NCBI RefSeq assembly: GCF_016583795.1
Contig: NZ_NRRS01000001.1
Location: forward strand, 111,349-175,348
DNA from: Rhabdochromatium marinum
Lineage (GTDB): Bacteria > Pseudomonadota > Gammaproteobacteria > Chromatiales > Chromatiaceae
Reading direction: 5' to 3'
DNA length: 64,000 nt
A program made the position numbers and the translations under genes. The notes under the pieces are model-generated. The model saw nothing but the letters and a program-made list of their open reading frames with translations, was not told the origin of the DNA and did no database searches. This document shows, piece by piece, positions 1 through 7,611 of this stretch; the first letter of the stretch is position 1, and each line of letters starts with the position of its first letter.

Positions 1-289
1 TCCACCCATTGGAGCGCAATCGCTGCAAAATGCGTGTGCGCAGAATATTGTATGAATCGACAATGGGATTGCGCGCCTCATTGAGCAGCACGCGCTTGGC
101 GCGAAGCCGCTCGGGGTCGAGTTTCAGGCTGCGCGTTTTTGTATAAGAAACCTGAACCCCCTGATTGGTCTCATCAAAGTCCTGATCTTGCGCTTCGAGC
201 GGCTGCGTTGAAAGTACGGGACTGTTAGCCAACAGCGCGGTGGCGCGTTCAGCCCGAGCACGTTCCAATGCTTCCTTGATGCGCTCCAT
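1..289 (-). CDS. Exopolysaccharide-type tyrosine kinase (CpsD/BY-kinase), N-terminal part
   Basis: Only the first 96 codons are present; the gene runs off the left edge. The ATG at 289 lies 8 bases after the stop of the chain-length gene, so the two are co-transcribed. The product begins MERIKEALERARAERA, the charged helix typical of BY-kinases, and reaches SYNILRTRILQRL, which matches the conserved R-x-LRT-x-I segment just before the Walker A domain of CpsD/Wzc kinases. Such kinases pair with Wzz/GumC proteins at the inner membrane to control polymer length and export. Walker motifs and the C-terminal tyrosine cluster lie outside the window, so activity cannot be judged. Confidence 0.8.
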   Translation of the reverse strand, partial: MERIKEALERARAERATALLANSPVLSTQPLEAQDQDFDETNQGVQVSYTKTRSLKLDPERLRAKRVLLNEARNPIVDSYNILRTRILQRLRSNGW

Positions 290-297
290 GATTGATC

Positions 298-2079
298 TCA
301 GCTCGCGTTAGGCGTTTCAGTATGCAGTAAACCGGCTCGATCGAGTACTTTGATCCAGAGGATGTCAAGGGGTTTGACGAAGTAATGGACAGCCGCTGTG
401 GCCAATGTCAACCCAAGAATACTGCCAAGGACAGCAATCAGCCTGTATCTGGTGCGTCGACGGACATCGGCTTCTGTTTCGATGAAGGGGATCACAGCCA
501 GAGGCGGCCCCATAATAATGGCCTCTAAATCGCGGGTATTGTGCACACTTCTGTCCAATACTTCCTGCAGGGCGAGATTCCCCACACCACCGCCAAAGGC
601 CAACACAAATCCCAGGAAGGCGATCGCGAGCCGATTCGGCTTGGCCGGCTGTTCAGGTAAGCGTGGCGGCTCAATCAGGGAGAAGCGCTCTCCTTTACGT
701 TCGGTTTCCAGCGCCTCGCCAAGTTCTGCGGCCATCAGGCGTTGTTTAACCTCGCGATAGGTTGCAATGGTGTTTTCATGGTCGCGTGTCAGGGCTTGGT
801 ACTCAAGCTCGATGCTTGGCCCCTTGGCAATGCGCTCCTCCAAAGTGGTGAGCTTCGCCTGGGTCTGTTCGCGAGTGTTCTGAAGGGATTGCAATTCTGC
901 CTCGGCGGCTTGCAACTGGGCTTGGAGTTGAATATAAGCGGGGTTGTCAGCATCGATAACCTCCGACGACGCGTGAGCTGCCCCCCCACGTCTTGCCTTG
1001 GCGAGCTGACGTTGGGTTATCGTAATGGCGCTGGTCAATGCCTTGACATCAGGATGCTCATTTGAGTAACGCTCGCGTAAATCAGCCAATTCCTCCTGCT
1101 GCGCTCTCAAGGCCCGCTCCAACTCCGCTGTGACATTTTCCGATTGCCCCACTTGCTGGCGCAGGGTGGCGATCTCGCGTTCAATGCGCATGCGATCAGG
1201 GTGTTGGCTCGAATAACGTGCGGCCACGGTGGCATATTCGGCTTCGAGTGCCTTAAGCCGATCCGCCGGCCCGAGTACGCGCCTGCCATCAACAGAAAAT
1301 AGTTCGCTAAAGGGATCGATCTGCGCGAGCTGTCCTTCGAGATAAATTTTTCGTTCTTTTAGTGTGCGAATAGCTTGATCGGTATCGCGCAGGCGTTCTT
1401 CTGTACGCTGGATGAGTTGCAGGTTGAGTGATTTGAGTTCAGGAAGACTATCACCATGTTCCTGTTTAAACTGCGCCAATTGAGCCTCAACCCTGCCGAG
1501 TTTGTCGGCAAGCTTATTGGCTTCTTTTTGCAAAAAACTTGCGGTATCTTTAGCGGATTGCTGACGGTCTTTCAGATTCTCACTCAGAAACAGCGAGGTA
1601 ATATCGTTGGCGACACGCTGTGCCACGTTAGGAGACTCGTTCTCGTAAGACAGGGAGAAGGCGATGGTTGCCTCACTCGGGCGACCACTGCGTGGGTCGA
1701 TCACATCGGCACTAATCATGTCAAGTTTAATATCTTCGCGCATCTGATCAACAGCGGATACCAAACCGTAGCGCTGCATCAAATCCGGATACAAATGATA
1801 GCTTTCGATGATTTTTCCGAGATTTTCGGTCGTCATAACCCGTTGACTGATCGTCTGCACCCGTTGGGCTGCATAGCTGGTGACAGTCGAGCGCACCAGT
1901 TCATCCGGAATTTCCTGCTGCTCAATCAGAATGGTGGCAGTGGAACGATACGTCGGCGGAAGTATAACCGCAGTGATCAGGCCGATAATGGACAACAGCA
2001 CAGCAGGGATGATGAGCTGCCACTTGCGGCGTTTGAGGATCGCGAGATAATCGTCGAGGGTGAGAACATGCTCTTCCAT
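298..2079 (-). CDS. Polysaccharide chain-length determinant (Wzz/GumC family)
   Basis: 593-residue inner-membrane protein. A hydrophobic segment at about residues 20-42 follows the Wzz-type start LDDYLAILKRRKW. A long periplasmic region from about 165 to 460 is rich in Gln, Glu and Ala with heptad spacing and should form coiled coils. A second membrane segment lies at 484-503 and a third at about 546-567. The PAKPNRLAIAFLGF motif just before the second segment is the proline-rich signature of the family. It sets chain length and, with the kinase encoded next and the Wza-type exporter upstream, forms an export complex. It abuts the barrel gene with no gap. Family assignment is firm; the polymer is unknown. 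Confidence 0.88.
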   Translation of the reverse strand: MEEHVLTLDDYLAILKRRKWQLIIPAVLLSIIGLITAVILPPTYRSTATILIEQQEIPDELVRSTVTSYAAQRVQTISQRVMTTENLGKIIESYHLYPDLMQRYGLVSAVDQMREDIKLDMISADVIDPRSGRPSEATIAFSLSYENESPNVAQRVANDITSLFLSENLKDRQQSAKDTASFLQKEANKLADKLGRVEAQLAQFKQEHGDSLPELKSLNLQLIQRTEERLRDTDQAIRTLKERKIYLEGQLAQIDPFSELFSVDGRRVLGPADRLKALEAEYATVAARYSSQHPDRMRIEREIATLRQQVGQSENVTAELERALRAQQEELADLRERYSNEHPDVKALTSAITITQRQLAKARRGGAAHASSEVIDADNPAYIQLQAQLQAAEAELQSLQNTREQTQAKLTTLEERIAKGPSIELEYQALTRDHENTIATYREVKQRLMAAELGEALETERKGERFSLIEPPRLPEQPAKPNRLAIAFLGFVLAFGGGVGNLALQEVLDRSVHNTRDLEAIIMGPPLAVIPFIETEADVRRRTRYRLIAVLGSILGLTLATAAVHYFVKPLDILWIKVLDRAGLLHTETPNAS

Positions 2080-3324
2080 TCAATGCGCTGCCGGCGTGTA
2101 GTCCAGGTTCAGGAAGACGGCATTGGATAGGGCACTTTCCTGTTGCTCCGTGTATTTTTGGTAACGGGCGCGGTAGCCAAGATCAAGTGCCCACCAGTCC
2201 CCCAGCTTATGACGCAAGCGCGGTTCGACTGCGACATAGTCGCGGTCATTGATGTCTTCCTCGCCCCCCGGATTGCGATTGCGATAGGCATTGGCATTCA
2301 GTAACAGTGACCAACGCGAATCAAATGGGTAATCCAGAGCCAAACCGGCGGATGTTGTACTTACCAAATCACCACTGCTGCTCGGCAGTAACGCCTGGGA
2401 GCCTGAAAGTCCCAGCTTACCGACGTTAAACCGCTGTTCGATTGAGATGTCAACCAGCATTCCGGTGCTGTCCTGATTCTCGCTACTACCGAACGGCGTT
2501 GGCGTTTCAACTGTAGCAAAGCGCGGACCCAGCATCGCCGTCAGCGACAAACGCTCGGAAATCGCATAGGCACCACCAGCCAATAACCCAATGGTATCGG
2601 AACTTGTACCAACCTCGTCGGCCTCATAGTGGTCGAACGTCAGGCGGGAGAACAGCTGCATACGCTCGCTCCAGAGATAGGTGCCATTGAGATTACTGCT
2701 AGTCATTTGATAGTTATACAAGGGAATCAGTCCAACATCCTCGTAGGAAACGTCAGTATAGCGGGTGCCGAATGCAAGACTAGCGCGATTACTAAGCGAG
2801 TAAGTCCAAGACGGGGCAGCAGAAATGCGTGTGCGGCGCTTGTTTGTTTGTACAAAGCCTGAGGTTTCCACCTCGCTGGTGAGCGTTGAGTCGTAGTCAA
2901 TACGCATGTCCAAGTCGAAGCGACTGCGTTCGAGTTGATAGGCGGCATTCAGTCCAAGAAAGCCATCGGTCCTGTCAAGCTCTGAAACCCCGGTATAGCG
3001 GCGAGAACTGATGCCGCTGTTGATCGCAATCTCCTCGGCCTCGGTGCGCCGACCAAATTTGGTCTCGGCGCGGACAATCGCGCCCATCGAACTTTGCGCG
3101 TCAATGCTTGTCAGTCGCACATTGTCATCATAGAAACTGTCCAGGCTGGCTTGCGATTGCAGATACCAGTCCTGCGCTGATGCCGATAGCGACAGCAGCG
3201 TGGCAATTGCCAGCCACCAGGGCCGGCTCGGTTGCCTGTTTCTTTTGCGAATGGTGGCGACCGGCCAGCTGTCAGCCGACGGCTGGGACTCAAGCCGCGA
3301 ATGCACTACTGTCTGATTTGACAA
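2080..3324 (-). CDS. Outer-membrane beta-barrel protein of the EPS locus
   Basis: 414 residues. After a hydrophobic stretch ending SLSASAQ at about residue 50, the chain is a run of alternating polar and aromatic strands (for example SRFDLDMRIDYDS, RASLAFGTRYTDV, RMQLFSRLTFDHYEA) ending in LDYTPAAH, as in outer-membrane barrels. Similar barrel proteins are encoded inside exosortase-type and other EPS loci, between exporter and chain-length genes, as here. The hydrophobic part of the signal is preceded by about 36 polar, Arg-rich residues; no later in-frame ATG, GTG or TTG was seen before it. A role in polymer secretion or surface retention is inference. Confidence 0.72.
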   Translation of the reverse strand: MSNQTVVHSRLESQPSADSWPVATIRKRNRQPSRPWWLAIATLLSLSASAQDWYLQSQASLDSFYDDNVRLTSIDAQSSMGAIVRAETKFGRRTEAEEIAINSGISSRRYTGVSELDRTDGFLGLNAAYQLERSRFDLDMRIDYDSTLTSEVETSGFVQTNKRRTRISAAPSWTYSLSNRASLAFGTRYTDVSYEDVGLIPLYNYQMTSSNLNGTYLWSERMQLFSRLTFDHYEADEVGTSSDTIGLLAGGAYAISERLSLTAMLGPRFATVETPTPFGSSENQDSTGMLVDISIEQRFNVGKLGLSGSQALLPSSSGDLVSTTSAGLALDYPFDSRWSLLLNANAYRNRNPGGEEDINDRDYVAVEPRLRHKLGDWWALDLGYRARYQKYTEQQESALSNAVFLNLDYTPAAH

Positions 3325-3339
3325 CGCCCTGAACCTTAT

Positions 3340-3391
3340 ATTCTCGATTAAATGTTAGCTTATGCCTCCAATTATATGAGAAATCGAGAAT
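3340..3391. repeat. 10-bp inverted repeat between exporter and barrel genes
   Basis: ATTCTCGATT at 3340-3349 is mirrored exactly by AATCGAGAAT at 3382-3391, with 32 bases between. The surrounding 3325-3452 gap is AT-rich. It lies inside the leftward operon, between the exporter stop and the barrel start, so it could act as an RNA hairpin that sets the expression ratio or as a protein-binding dyad. No U-tract follows, so a simple terminator is unlikely. Confidence 0.4.
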
Positions 3392-3452
3392 TCTGCTAAA
3401 TCTTTATTTTTTTAGGTCGGGATTCTGTGTCATGCCGTGGGATGAGGCTCAT

Positions 3453-4091
3453 TTAGGGCACGACGATGACATCACCAGCTTGCAGTGGAATATTTTGCTG
3501 GAGGTTTTTTCCTCGTTCAACTTCCTTGTAATTGAACAGGATTTGCACCTGCTTTCCGTTGACATTGCGTAGAACCTTGATGTCTTTGCGGTCAGCAAAG
3601 GGTGTCAAGCCACCGGCCATGGCCAGCGCCTGCATCACCTGCACATTGCGGCCGATCACAAAATCACCTGGTTTATTGACTCGACCGAGGACGTAAATGC
3701 GATTACCCGGAATATCTTGCAGACTGACGGTAACCAAAGGATTTGGCACGTACCGAGAGACACGTTCCGCGATAATACCGGTGAGCTCTTCAACCGTGTG
3801 CCCCTGAGCCTTGAGATTCCCTACCAGCGGAAAAGAAATCCACCCGTCCGGCCCCACCAGTACCGGCTGATCCAACCCTTCCTCGCCCCAAATCGAGATG
3901 AGAATGATGTCGCCCGGGTGAAGGCCGTAACCAGTGGACTCGGTTGGGGCTCCCGTCATGCCATCTTTCGGTGCGGCTGCATCGGGGGGGGCCGCTGTAA
4001 CCAAAGGGGTCAGCAGGATCGCCACCCCGCACAGACCGAATGTAAGCCAAATCACCAATGGTCTCCGTAAACCGAATTGCAGCCCCTGCAT
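3453..4091 (-). CDS. Polysaccharide export outer-membrane protein (Wza family)
   Basis: 212 residues from the ATG at 4091, chosen because a GGGAG Shine-Dalgarno precedes it and a signal peptide follows (hydrophobic at about 11-32, cleavage near VTAA). The longer reading frame to 4193 adds an implausible leader. Residues about 55-140 match the poly-export domain (HPGDIILISIWGEEGLDQ, GPDGWISFPLVGNLKAQG) and 140-212 an SLBB-type domain (IYVLGRVNKPGDFVI, ending QAGDVIVVP). No lipobox is visible, unlike E. coli Wza, and it is shorter, as in exosortase-associated exporters. First gene of the leftward EPS operon. Confidence 0.88.
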   Translation of the reverse strand: MQGLQFGLRRPLVIWLTFGLCGVAILLTPLVTAAPPDAAAPKDGMTGAPTESTGYGLHPGDIILISIWGEEGLDQPVLVGPDGWISFPLVGNLKAQGHTVEELTGIIAERVSRYVPNPLVTVSLQDIPGNRIYVLGRVNKPGDFVIGRNVQVMQALAMAGGLTPFADRKDIKVLRNVNGKQVQILFNYKEVERGKNLQQNIPLQAGDVIVVP

Positions 4092-4507
4092 GGTGTCGCT
4101 CCCTCTGTCTATTCTATAACTTGTTGAAAAGCGCAACCCTGACTTGCATATAACCCATATCGACCAAGGCGGTATGAGCAGCACCTCTGCCATAGCGTCA
4201 ACGCAAATCTTGATACTGATATCAATATTATCACGGTTGGGAAGGCCCTTGAGAAGGCAGGACTGTGGTGCCCGGTACTTGACAGCTTAACTTTACTCTT
4301 CCCCGTTTGGCGGTAGCCCTGATCGTTGTGGAACACCAGGATTCGTTGTAAGATTTGCGTCATCACATTTAAGAACAAAATCCAGCCGCCAGAGAATTAG
4401 CTGTCTTATGAGACCCGACACAGCTCAACGAGCGATCATTCCCCCTGAAGTTTTTTTATACACAATAATTGTGTCTAATGCGAGCTGTGTGAGCGGGGAG
4501 CAAGCTC
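4092..4507. promoter_or_regulatory. Divergent EPS control region with several dyads
   Basis: 416 bases without a credible gene between the two divergent EPS transcription units, clearly richer in A+T than the rest of the window. It contains a 16-bp dyad at 4210-4225 (TTGATA, 4-base spacer, TATCAA) and a nested dyad at 4418-4490 listed separately. A ribosome-binding site GGGGAG at 4494-4499 serves the rightward gene. No confident -35/-10 pair was found in either direction. The 4210 dyad resembles an FNR box but its spacing is two bases too long. Confidence 0.45.
4418..4490. repeat. Nested inverted repeats upstream of the EPS ATPase gene
   Basis: Outer arms ACACAGCTC (4418-4426) and GAGCTGTGT (4482-4490) are perfect 9-bp complements. 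Centred between them is a perfect palindrome at 4460-4474, ACACAAT-A-ATTGTGT. The structure ends 17 bases before the start codon at 4508 and directly abuts its ribosome-binding site. It could be a two-part operator or a 5'-UTR fold that hides or presents the ribosome-binding site. Confidence 0.5.
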
Positions 4508-5161
4508 ATGAATGAGCAGGAAAGCCGGCGTGGGATTCTGGAACAAGCAGCTGAATCAAGGCGTATTTTTCTTGCAGTTGACAATGCCTTGGGTCGTCAA
4601 GCGACGGCTTCCATGCTGGTAACGAGCGCTTGTCGCGGTGAGGGGAAAACCTTGGCAGTTGCCACGCTTGCTGCATCGGCAGCACTACTGAGCAAAGGGT
4701 CTGTTCTGGCGATTGATTTCAACTGGTTTCGCCCCGGCTTGCATGAGTGCTTCGGGGGAAGTCTTGGGGATACGATCGAAAAATACGCTACGGCCAGCCT
4801 GGATGAAATTACGCGTCCCACCGGCATTGAAAACTGCGACATCATCGCTGCTCCTGCTAATCACAATAGTCAAGAGCAGCATTCGGTAAGTGAATGTTAC
4901 AAAATTGCAATCCGTTTGATTGAGGAAGCCAAGCAGACTTACCAATTTGTCATCATTGATGCGTCATCGATCATACCGACCAACCACCAGATGATGGATC
5001 CAGTTATTTTGGGCGCAATGGCCGATGGCATCGTTCTCGTGATCCAAGCTGGCGTTTCTCTCAGGCAAAATGTCCGGAGAGCCCAAAAGACATTGGAAGG
5101 GGCTGGTGTGAATATCTTAGGTGTTATCAATAACCAATTTCGACCCCAAAAAACCCGCTAA
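4508..5161 (+). CDS. BY-kinase-like/CpsD-type ATPase without tyrosine tail
   Basis: 217 residues. Walker A is SACRGEGKT at 40-48, Walker A' is VLAIDFNWFRP at 67-77 and Walker B is FVIIDAS at 147-153, the set that defines BY-kinase and ParA-like ATPases of EPS loci. The C-terminus ends NNQFRPQKTR with none of the clustered tyrosines that true BY-kinases autophosphorylate. In Walker A' the usual second Asp (DxDxR) is replaced by Asn-Trp (DFNWF). It may regulate its partner by ATP binding alone. It precedes a Wzz-like gene, so the pair mirrors the kinase/Wzz pair of the leftward operon. Confidence 0.75.
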   Translation: MNEQESRRGILEQAAESRRIFLAVDNALGRQATASMLVTSACRGEGKTLAVATLAASAALLSKGSVLAIDFNWFRPGLHECFGGSLGDTIEKYATASLDEITRPTGIENCDIIAAPANHNSQEQHSVSECYKIAIRLIEEAKQTYQFVIIDASSIIPTNHQMMDPVILGAMADGIVLVIQAGVSLRQNVRRAQKTLEGAGVNILGVINNQFRPQKTR

Positions 5162-5177
5162 GGTAGCACTACAAGCC

Positions 5178-5963
5178 ATGCTATTTTTTTTCCGAAGATA
5201 TCGCTATGCCATCATTGCACATAAGGCGTGGTTATTATTGATTATAGTAATTTCTTTTTGCGTGGGCGGCTGGTTCGCCGCCCGGCCTGACCTTTCGATT
5301 GTATACCAATCGTTTTCGGTTGCGGGCGATCCCCTCATCGCGGCAAGCGACAGCCCGGTCAATGTACTTCCTTTGTCTCGGCTGATTGATCAACCAACGG
5401 AATTTTTCAGCGAGCGATTCGCAACAACGCAACTTCGCGAGGAATTAAGTCTGGCCGGGCTTCTGCCTGATAACATTCAGTCCAACGACTTTGGCCTGGG
5501 TCGCTTGGCACGCGATACCATGACTTTGGAGCGCACATCTTCCGGAAAAGTTCGCGTTCGCTACAAAGGCAACAATGAGAAGGTCGGAGTAGCCTTAGTC
5601 AAGTTCTTTTCCAAGCGGCTTGCCGAACGCGCTCGTAGCGGCAAGACACGCGCGGCAGGCCAGATGGCAATATCGGGAACTCCGAATGCCGGCAGCCCCA
5701 TTTCGGTGCAACCAATATTAACGCCGGATCAGTCGATCATCATAGACACCGCGCGCTCCCCATTTCACATTGCCAAGCTGGTGCCTGCACTACTTACCTT
5801 CGCAATCTTAATGGTTGTCTTCTTGTTAGCCGTTGGCATCAAGGAATTTTTAAACGCAGCATTCAAATCTGAGCGTCAAATGGCACAATACCTTGGCCTC
5901 CGGGTGTTGGGGACCATGATTGATGCGGATCGGCTTTCAACGGCTCGCCAGTCTTCGACTTGA
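5178..5963 (+). CDS. Small Wzz-like membrane protein
   Basis: 261 residues from the ATG at 5178; an earlier in-frame ATG at 5121 would overlap the ATPase gene by 41 bases and adds 19 residues. Two hydrophobic segments at about 16-35 and 203-222 flank a periplasmic region of some 165 residues, the Wzz/KpsE topology. Unlike the large chain-length protein of the leftward operon it lacks a long coiled coil. The C-terminal cytosolic tail (SERQMAQYLGLRVLGTM) resembles the segment of Wzz-like proteins that meets the kinase. Likely partner of the upstream ATPase; sequence match to a named family is weak. Confidence 0.55.
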   Translation: MLFFFRRYRYAIIAHKAWLLLIIVISFCVGGWFAARPDLSIVYQSFSVAGDPLIAASDSPVNVLPLSRLIDQPTEFFSERFATTQLREELSLAGLLPDNIQSNDFGLGRLARDTMTLERTSSGKVRVRYKGNNEKVGVALVKFFSKRLAERARSGKTRAAGQMAISGTPNAGSPISVQPILTPDQSIIIDTARSPFHIAKLVPALLTFAILMVVFLLAVGIKEFLNAAFKSERQMAQYLGLRVLGTMIDADRLSTARQSST

Positions 5964-6051
5964 ACAAATAGAGCGGGCCTAATCCTGTGAACCTGCTATT
6001 ATTTAATTTAAGAGAATATTGAGGGTAAAACCTGACAGGAGGTTACAGACC

Positions 6052-7605
6052 ATGGCGCGACTTAGCACTATACATGCCACAATCGCCTTAGGCGGATTGT
6101 TGTGTCTTTCAAGTTCTATCATCTCCGCAGCGTCATACAATCTTGCATGGGATCCAGTTGAGGACAGCCGGGTAGCGGGATATCGGTTGCACTACGGAGA
6201 GGTTTCTGGCGAGTACACTAAAACTGTCGACGTTGGAAAAAATACGCAGCACAGTGTTGCTGGCATCCCGGGCAACAAAGTTTACTATTTTACCGTCACC
6301 GCTTACGACGGTGCAGGGAACGAATCTCCCCCGTCAGACGAAGTAAAGGCCGAGCCTAGCAACTCGTCTAAAGCCAAAAATTTCGCTGATGCCTCCGCTT
6401 CCACTGCATCCAACACCAAGTCCAATGATCAAAGGGCAAGGAGTCTGAGGACTATCCCGGGTAGCGCCACTGATGATGCTGGTTTGACCAATAACCTCTC
6501 GCCAACCGATATTGGGGCTTCTTTGGTTCCAAAATTGCTCACTGGCTTTGGTCCCGATCCTATTAATGGGGGCTGGGCCATGCTTTTGAACTCTGACTGG
6601 TTCGAAGAAAACCGTATCCTGTTGGATTGGCCGGAATACAACGCCTTGAGTGGAGAAATCCGCCCGGCAACAGGTGATATCGACGGCGATGGCCATGATG
6701 AGATTGTCATTGGGCTAGGACCGGTTGAAGGTGTTCCGGAAATTCCGCAAGGAACTTTTCGGGTGCTTGATGACGACCTAACTCCCTTAGCATGGGGACA
6801 AATCGAATGGACCGACTACAATAACCAAAATGGCGAGACTATTCCGGCAGTTGGCGACATCGACGGCGATGGTCGAGCCGAGATCATCATTGGGCTTGGC
6901 GCCGGCGGTCAGGGTATGTTGCAAATTTTCTCCTACCAAAATGGCGCTCTAGTCAGTTCCGGCTGGGCCGAGGTTGACTGGGCTGATTATGCGAAACTGA
7001 ATGGCGAAACACGTCCTGCGGCTGGTGATGTTGACGGCGACGGGGTCTCGGATTTGGTCATCGGCTTTGGGCGAACGGCGGGCATTGCCAACGGAAGTGG
7101 CGGTGGGAATTTTGTTATCAAGAATCATATTACCGGAATCGCCCCGTCCATAGCCGGGCAGCCTAGTTCGCTAATTGGTAGTAACGACCAGTTTGTATCC
7201 TTAAGCTGGGCCGATTATGGACAGATCAACGGTGAAACCTGGCCAACAACCGGAGATATCGATCAAGATGGGCGGGACGATGTCATTTTGGGGCTTGGTG
7301 AGGGTGGTGACGGCGTAATTGAGCTATTTCGCTCGGAACCAGATGGTTATGCACTGCCGTTAGGCTTTGTAGAGTCCTCCCAGTCGGGCAACGGCACTAG
7401 GGTGGGAGCGGTGCGACCGGCTGCCAGGGATTTGAATGGCGATGGCAGGGTGGAGGTTATCGCTGGACGTGGATTGGCTAATGAGGGGCGTATTGAAGTT
7501 TTTGAAAATGTTTCATCTGTTCTACTTTATAGAGACAGTATATTTTTGAAAGACACTGGTGAGACCGGCGCCATTGGACAGGTTTGGCCTGCTTTCAAGC
7601 AATGA
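6052..7605 (+). CDS. Secreted fibronectin-III plus FG-GAP repeat protein
   Basis: 517 residues from the ATG at 6052, preceded at 9 bases by AGGAGG (6037-6042). Signal peptide about 1-26 (cleavage near ISAA). An FN3 domain covers about 29-103 (YNLAWDPVEDSRVAGYRLHYG). A Ser/Ala/Asn-rich linker follows to about 150. Five repeats near 192, 252, 310, 386 and 452 carry D-x-D-G-D-G type calcium loops (for example GDIDGDGHDEIVIGLG), the FG-GAP/integrin-alpha propeller signature. The first four also share W-x-x-Y-N-GE-P-x-GD upstream of the loop. No anchor or sorting motif is visible. Placement beside EPS genes suggests a surface or matrix protein, by inference. Confidence 0.78.
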   Translation: MARLSTIHATIALGGLLCLSSSIISAASYNLAWDPVEDSRVAGYRLHYGEVSGEYTKTVDVGKNTQHSVAGIPGNKVYYFTVTAYDGAGNESPPSDEVKAEPSNSSKAKNFADASASTASNTKSNDQRARSLRTIPGSATDDAGLTNNLSPTDIGASLVPKLLTGFGPDPINGGWAMLLNSDWFEENRILLDWPEYNALSGEIRPATGDIDGDGHDEIVIGLGPVEGVPEIPQGTFRVLDDDLTPLAWGQIEWTDYNNQNGETIPAVGDIDGDGRAEIIIGLGAGGQGMLQIFSYQNGALVSSGWAEVDWADYAKLNGETRPAAGDVDGDGVSDLVIGFGRTAGIANGSGGGNFVIKNHITGIAPSIAGQPSSLIGSNDQFVSLSWADYGQINGETWPTTGDIDQDGRDDVILGLGEGGDGVIELFRSEPDGYALPLGFVESSQSGNGTRVGAVRPAARDLNGDGRVEVIAGRGLANEGRIEVFENVSSVLLYRDSIFLKDTGETGAIGQVWPAFKQ

Positions 7606-7611
7606 TTGCTT

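Noticed and set aside
4210..4225. FNR-like box TTGAT...ATCAA
   Set aside because: The spacer is six bases, not the four required for FNR/CRP-type sites. Kept only as an unnamed dyad.
4439..4457. CCCCCTGAAG followed by seven T as an intrinsic terminator
   Set aside because: No stem precedes the T-run on the rightward strand, and it lies upstream of a gene start.
1..7605. Exosortase/PEP-CTERM system
   Set aside because: Exporter, barrel and chain-length genes resemble those of exosortase-type EPS loci, but no exosortase gene or PEP-CTERM sorting motif is visible in the window, so the label was not applied.
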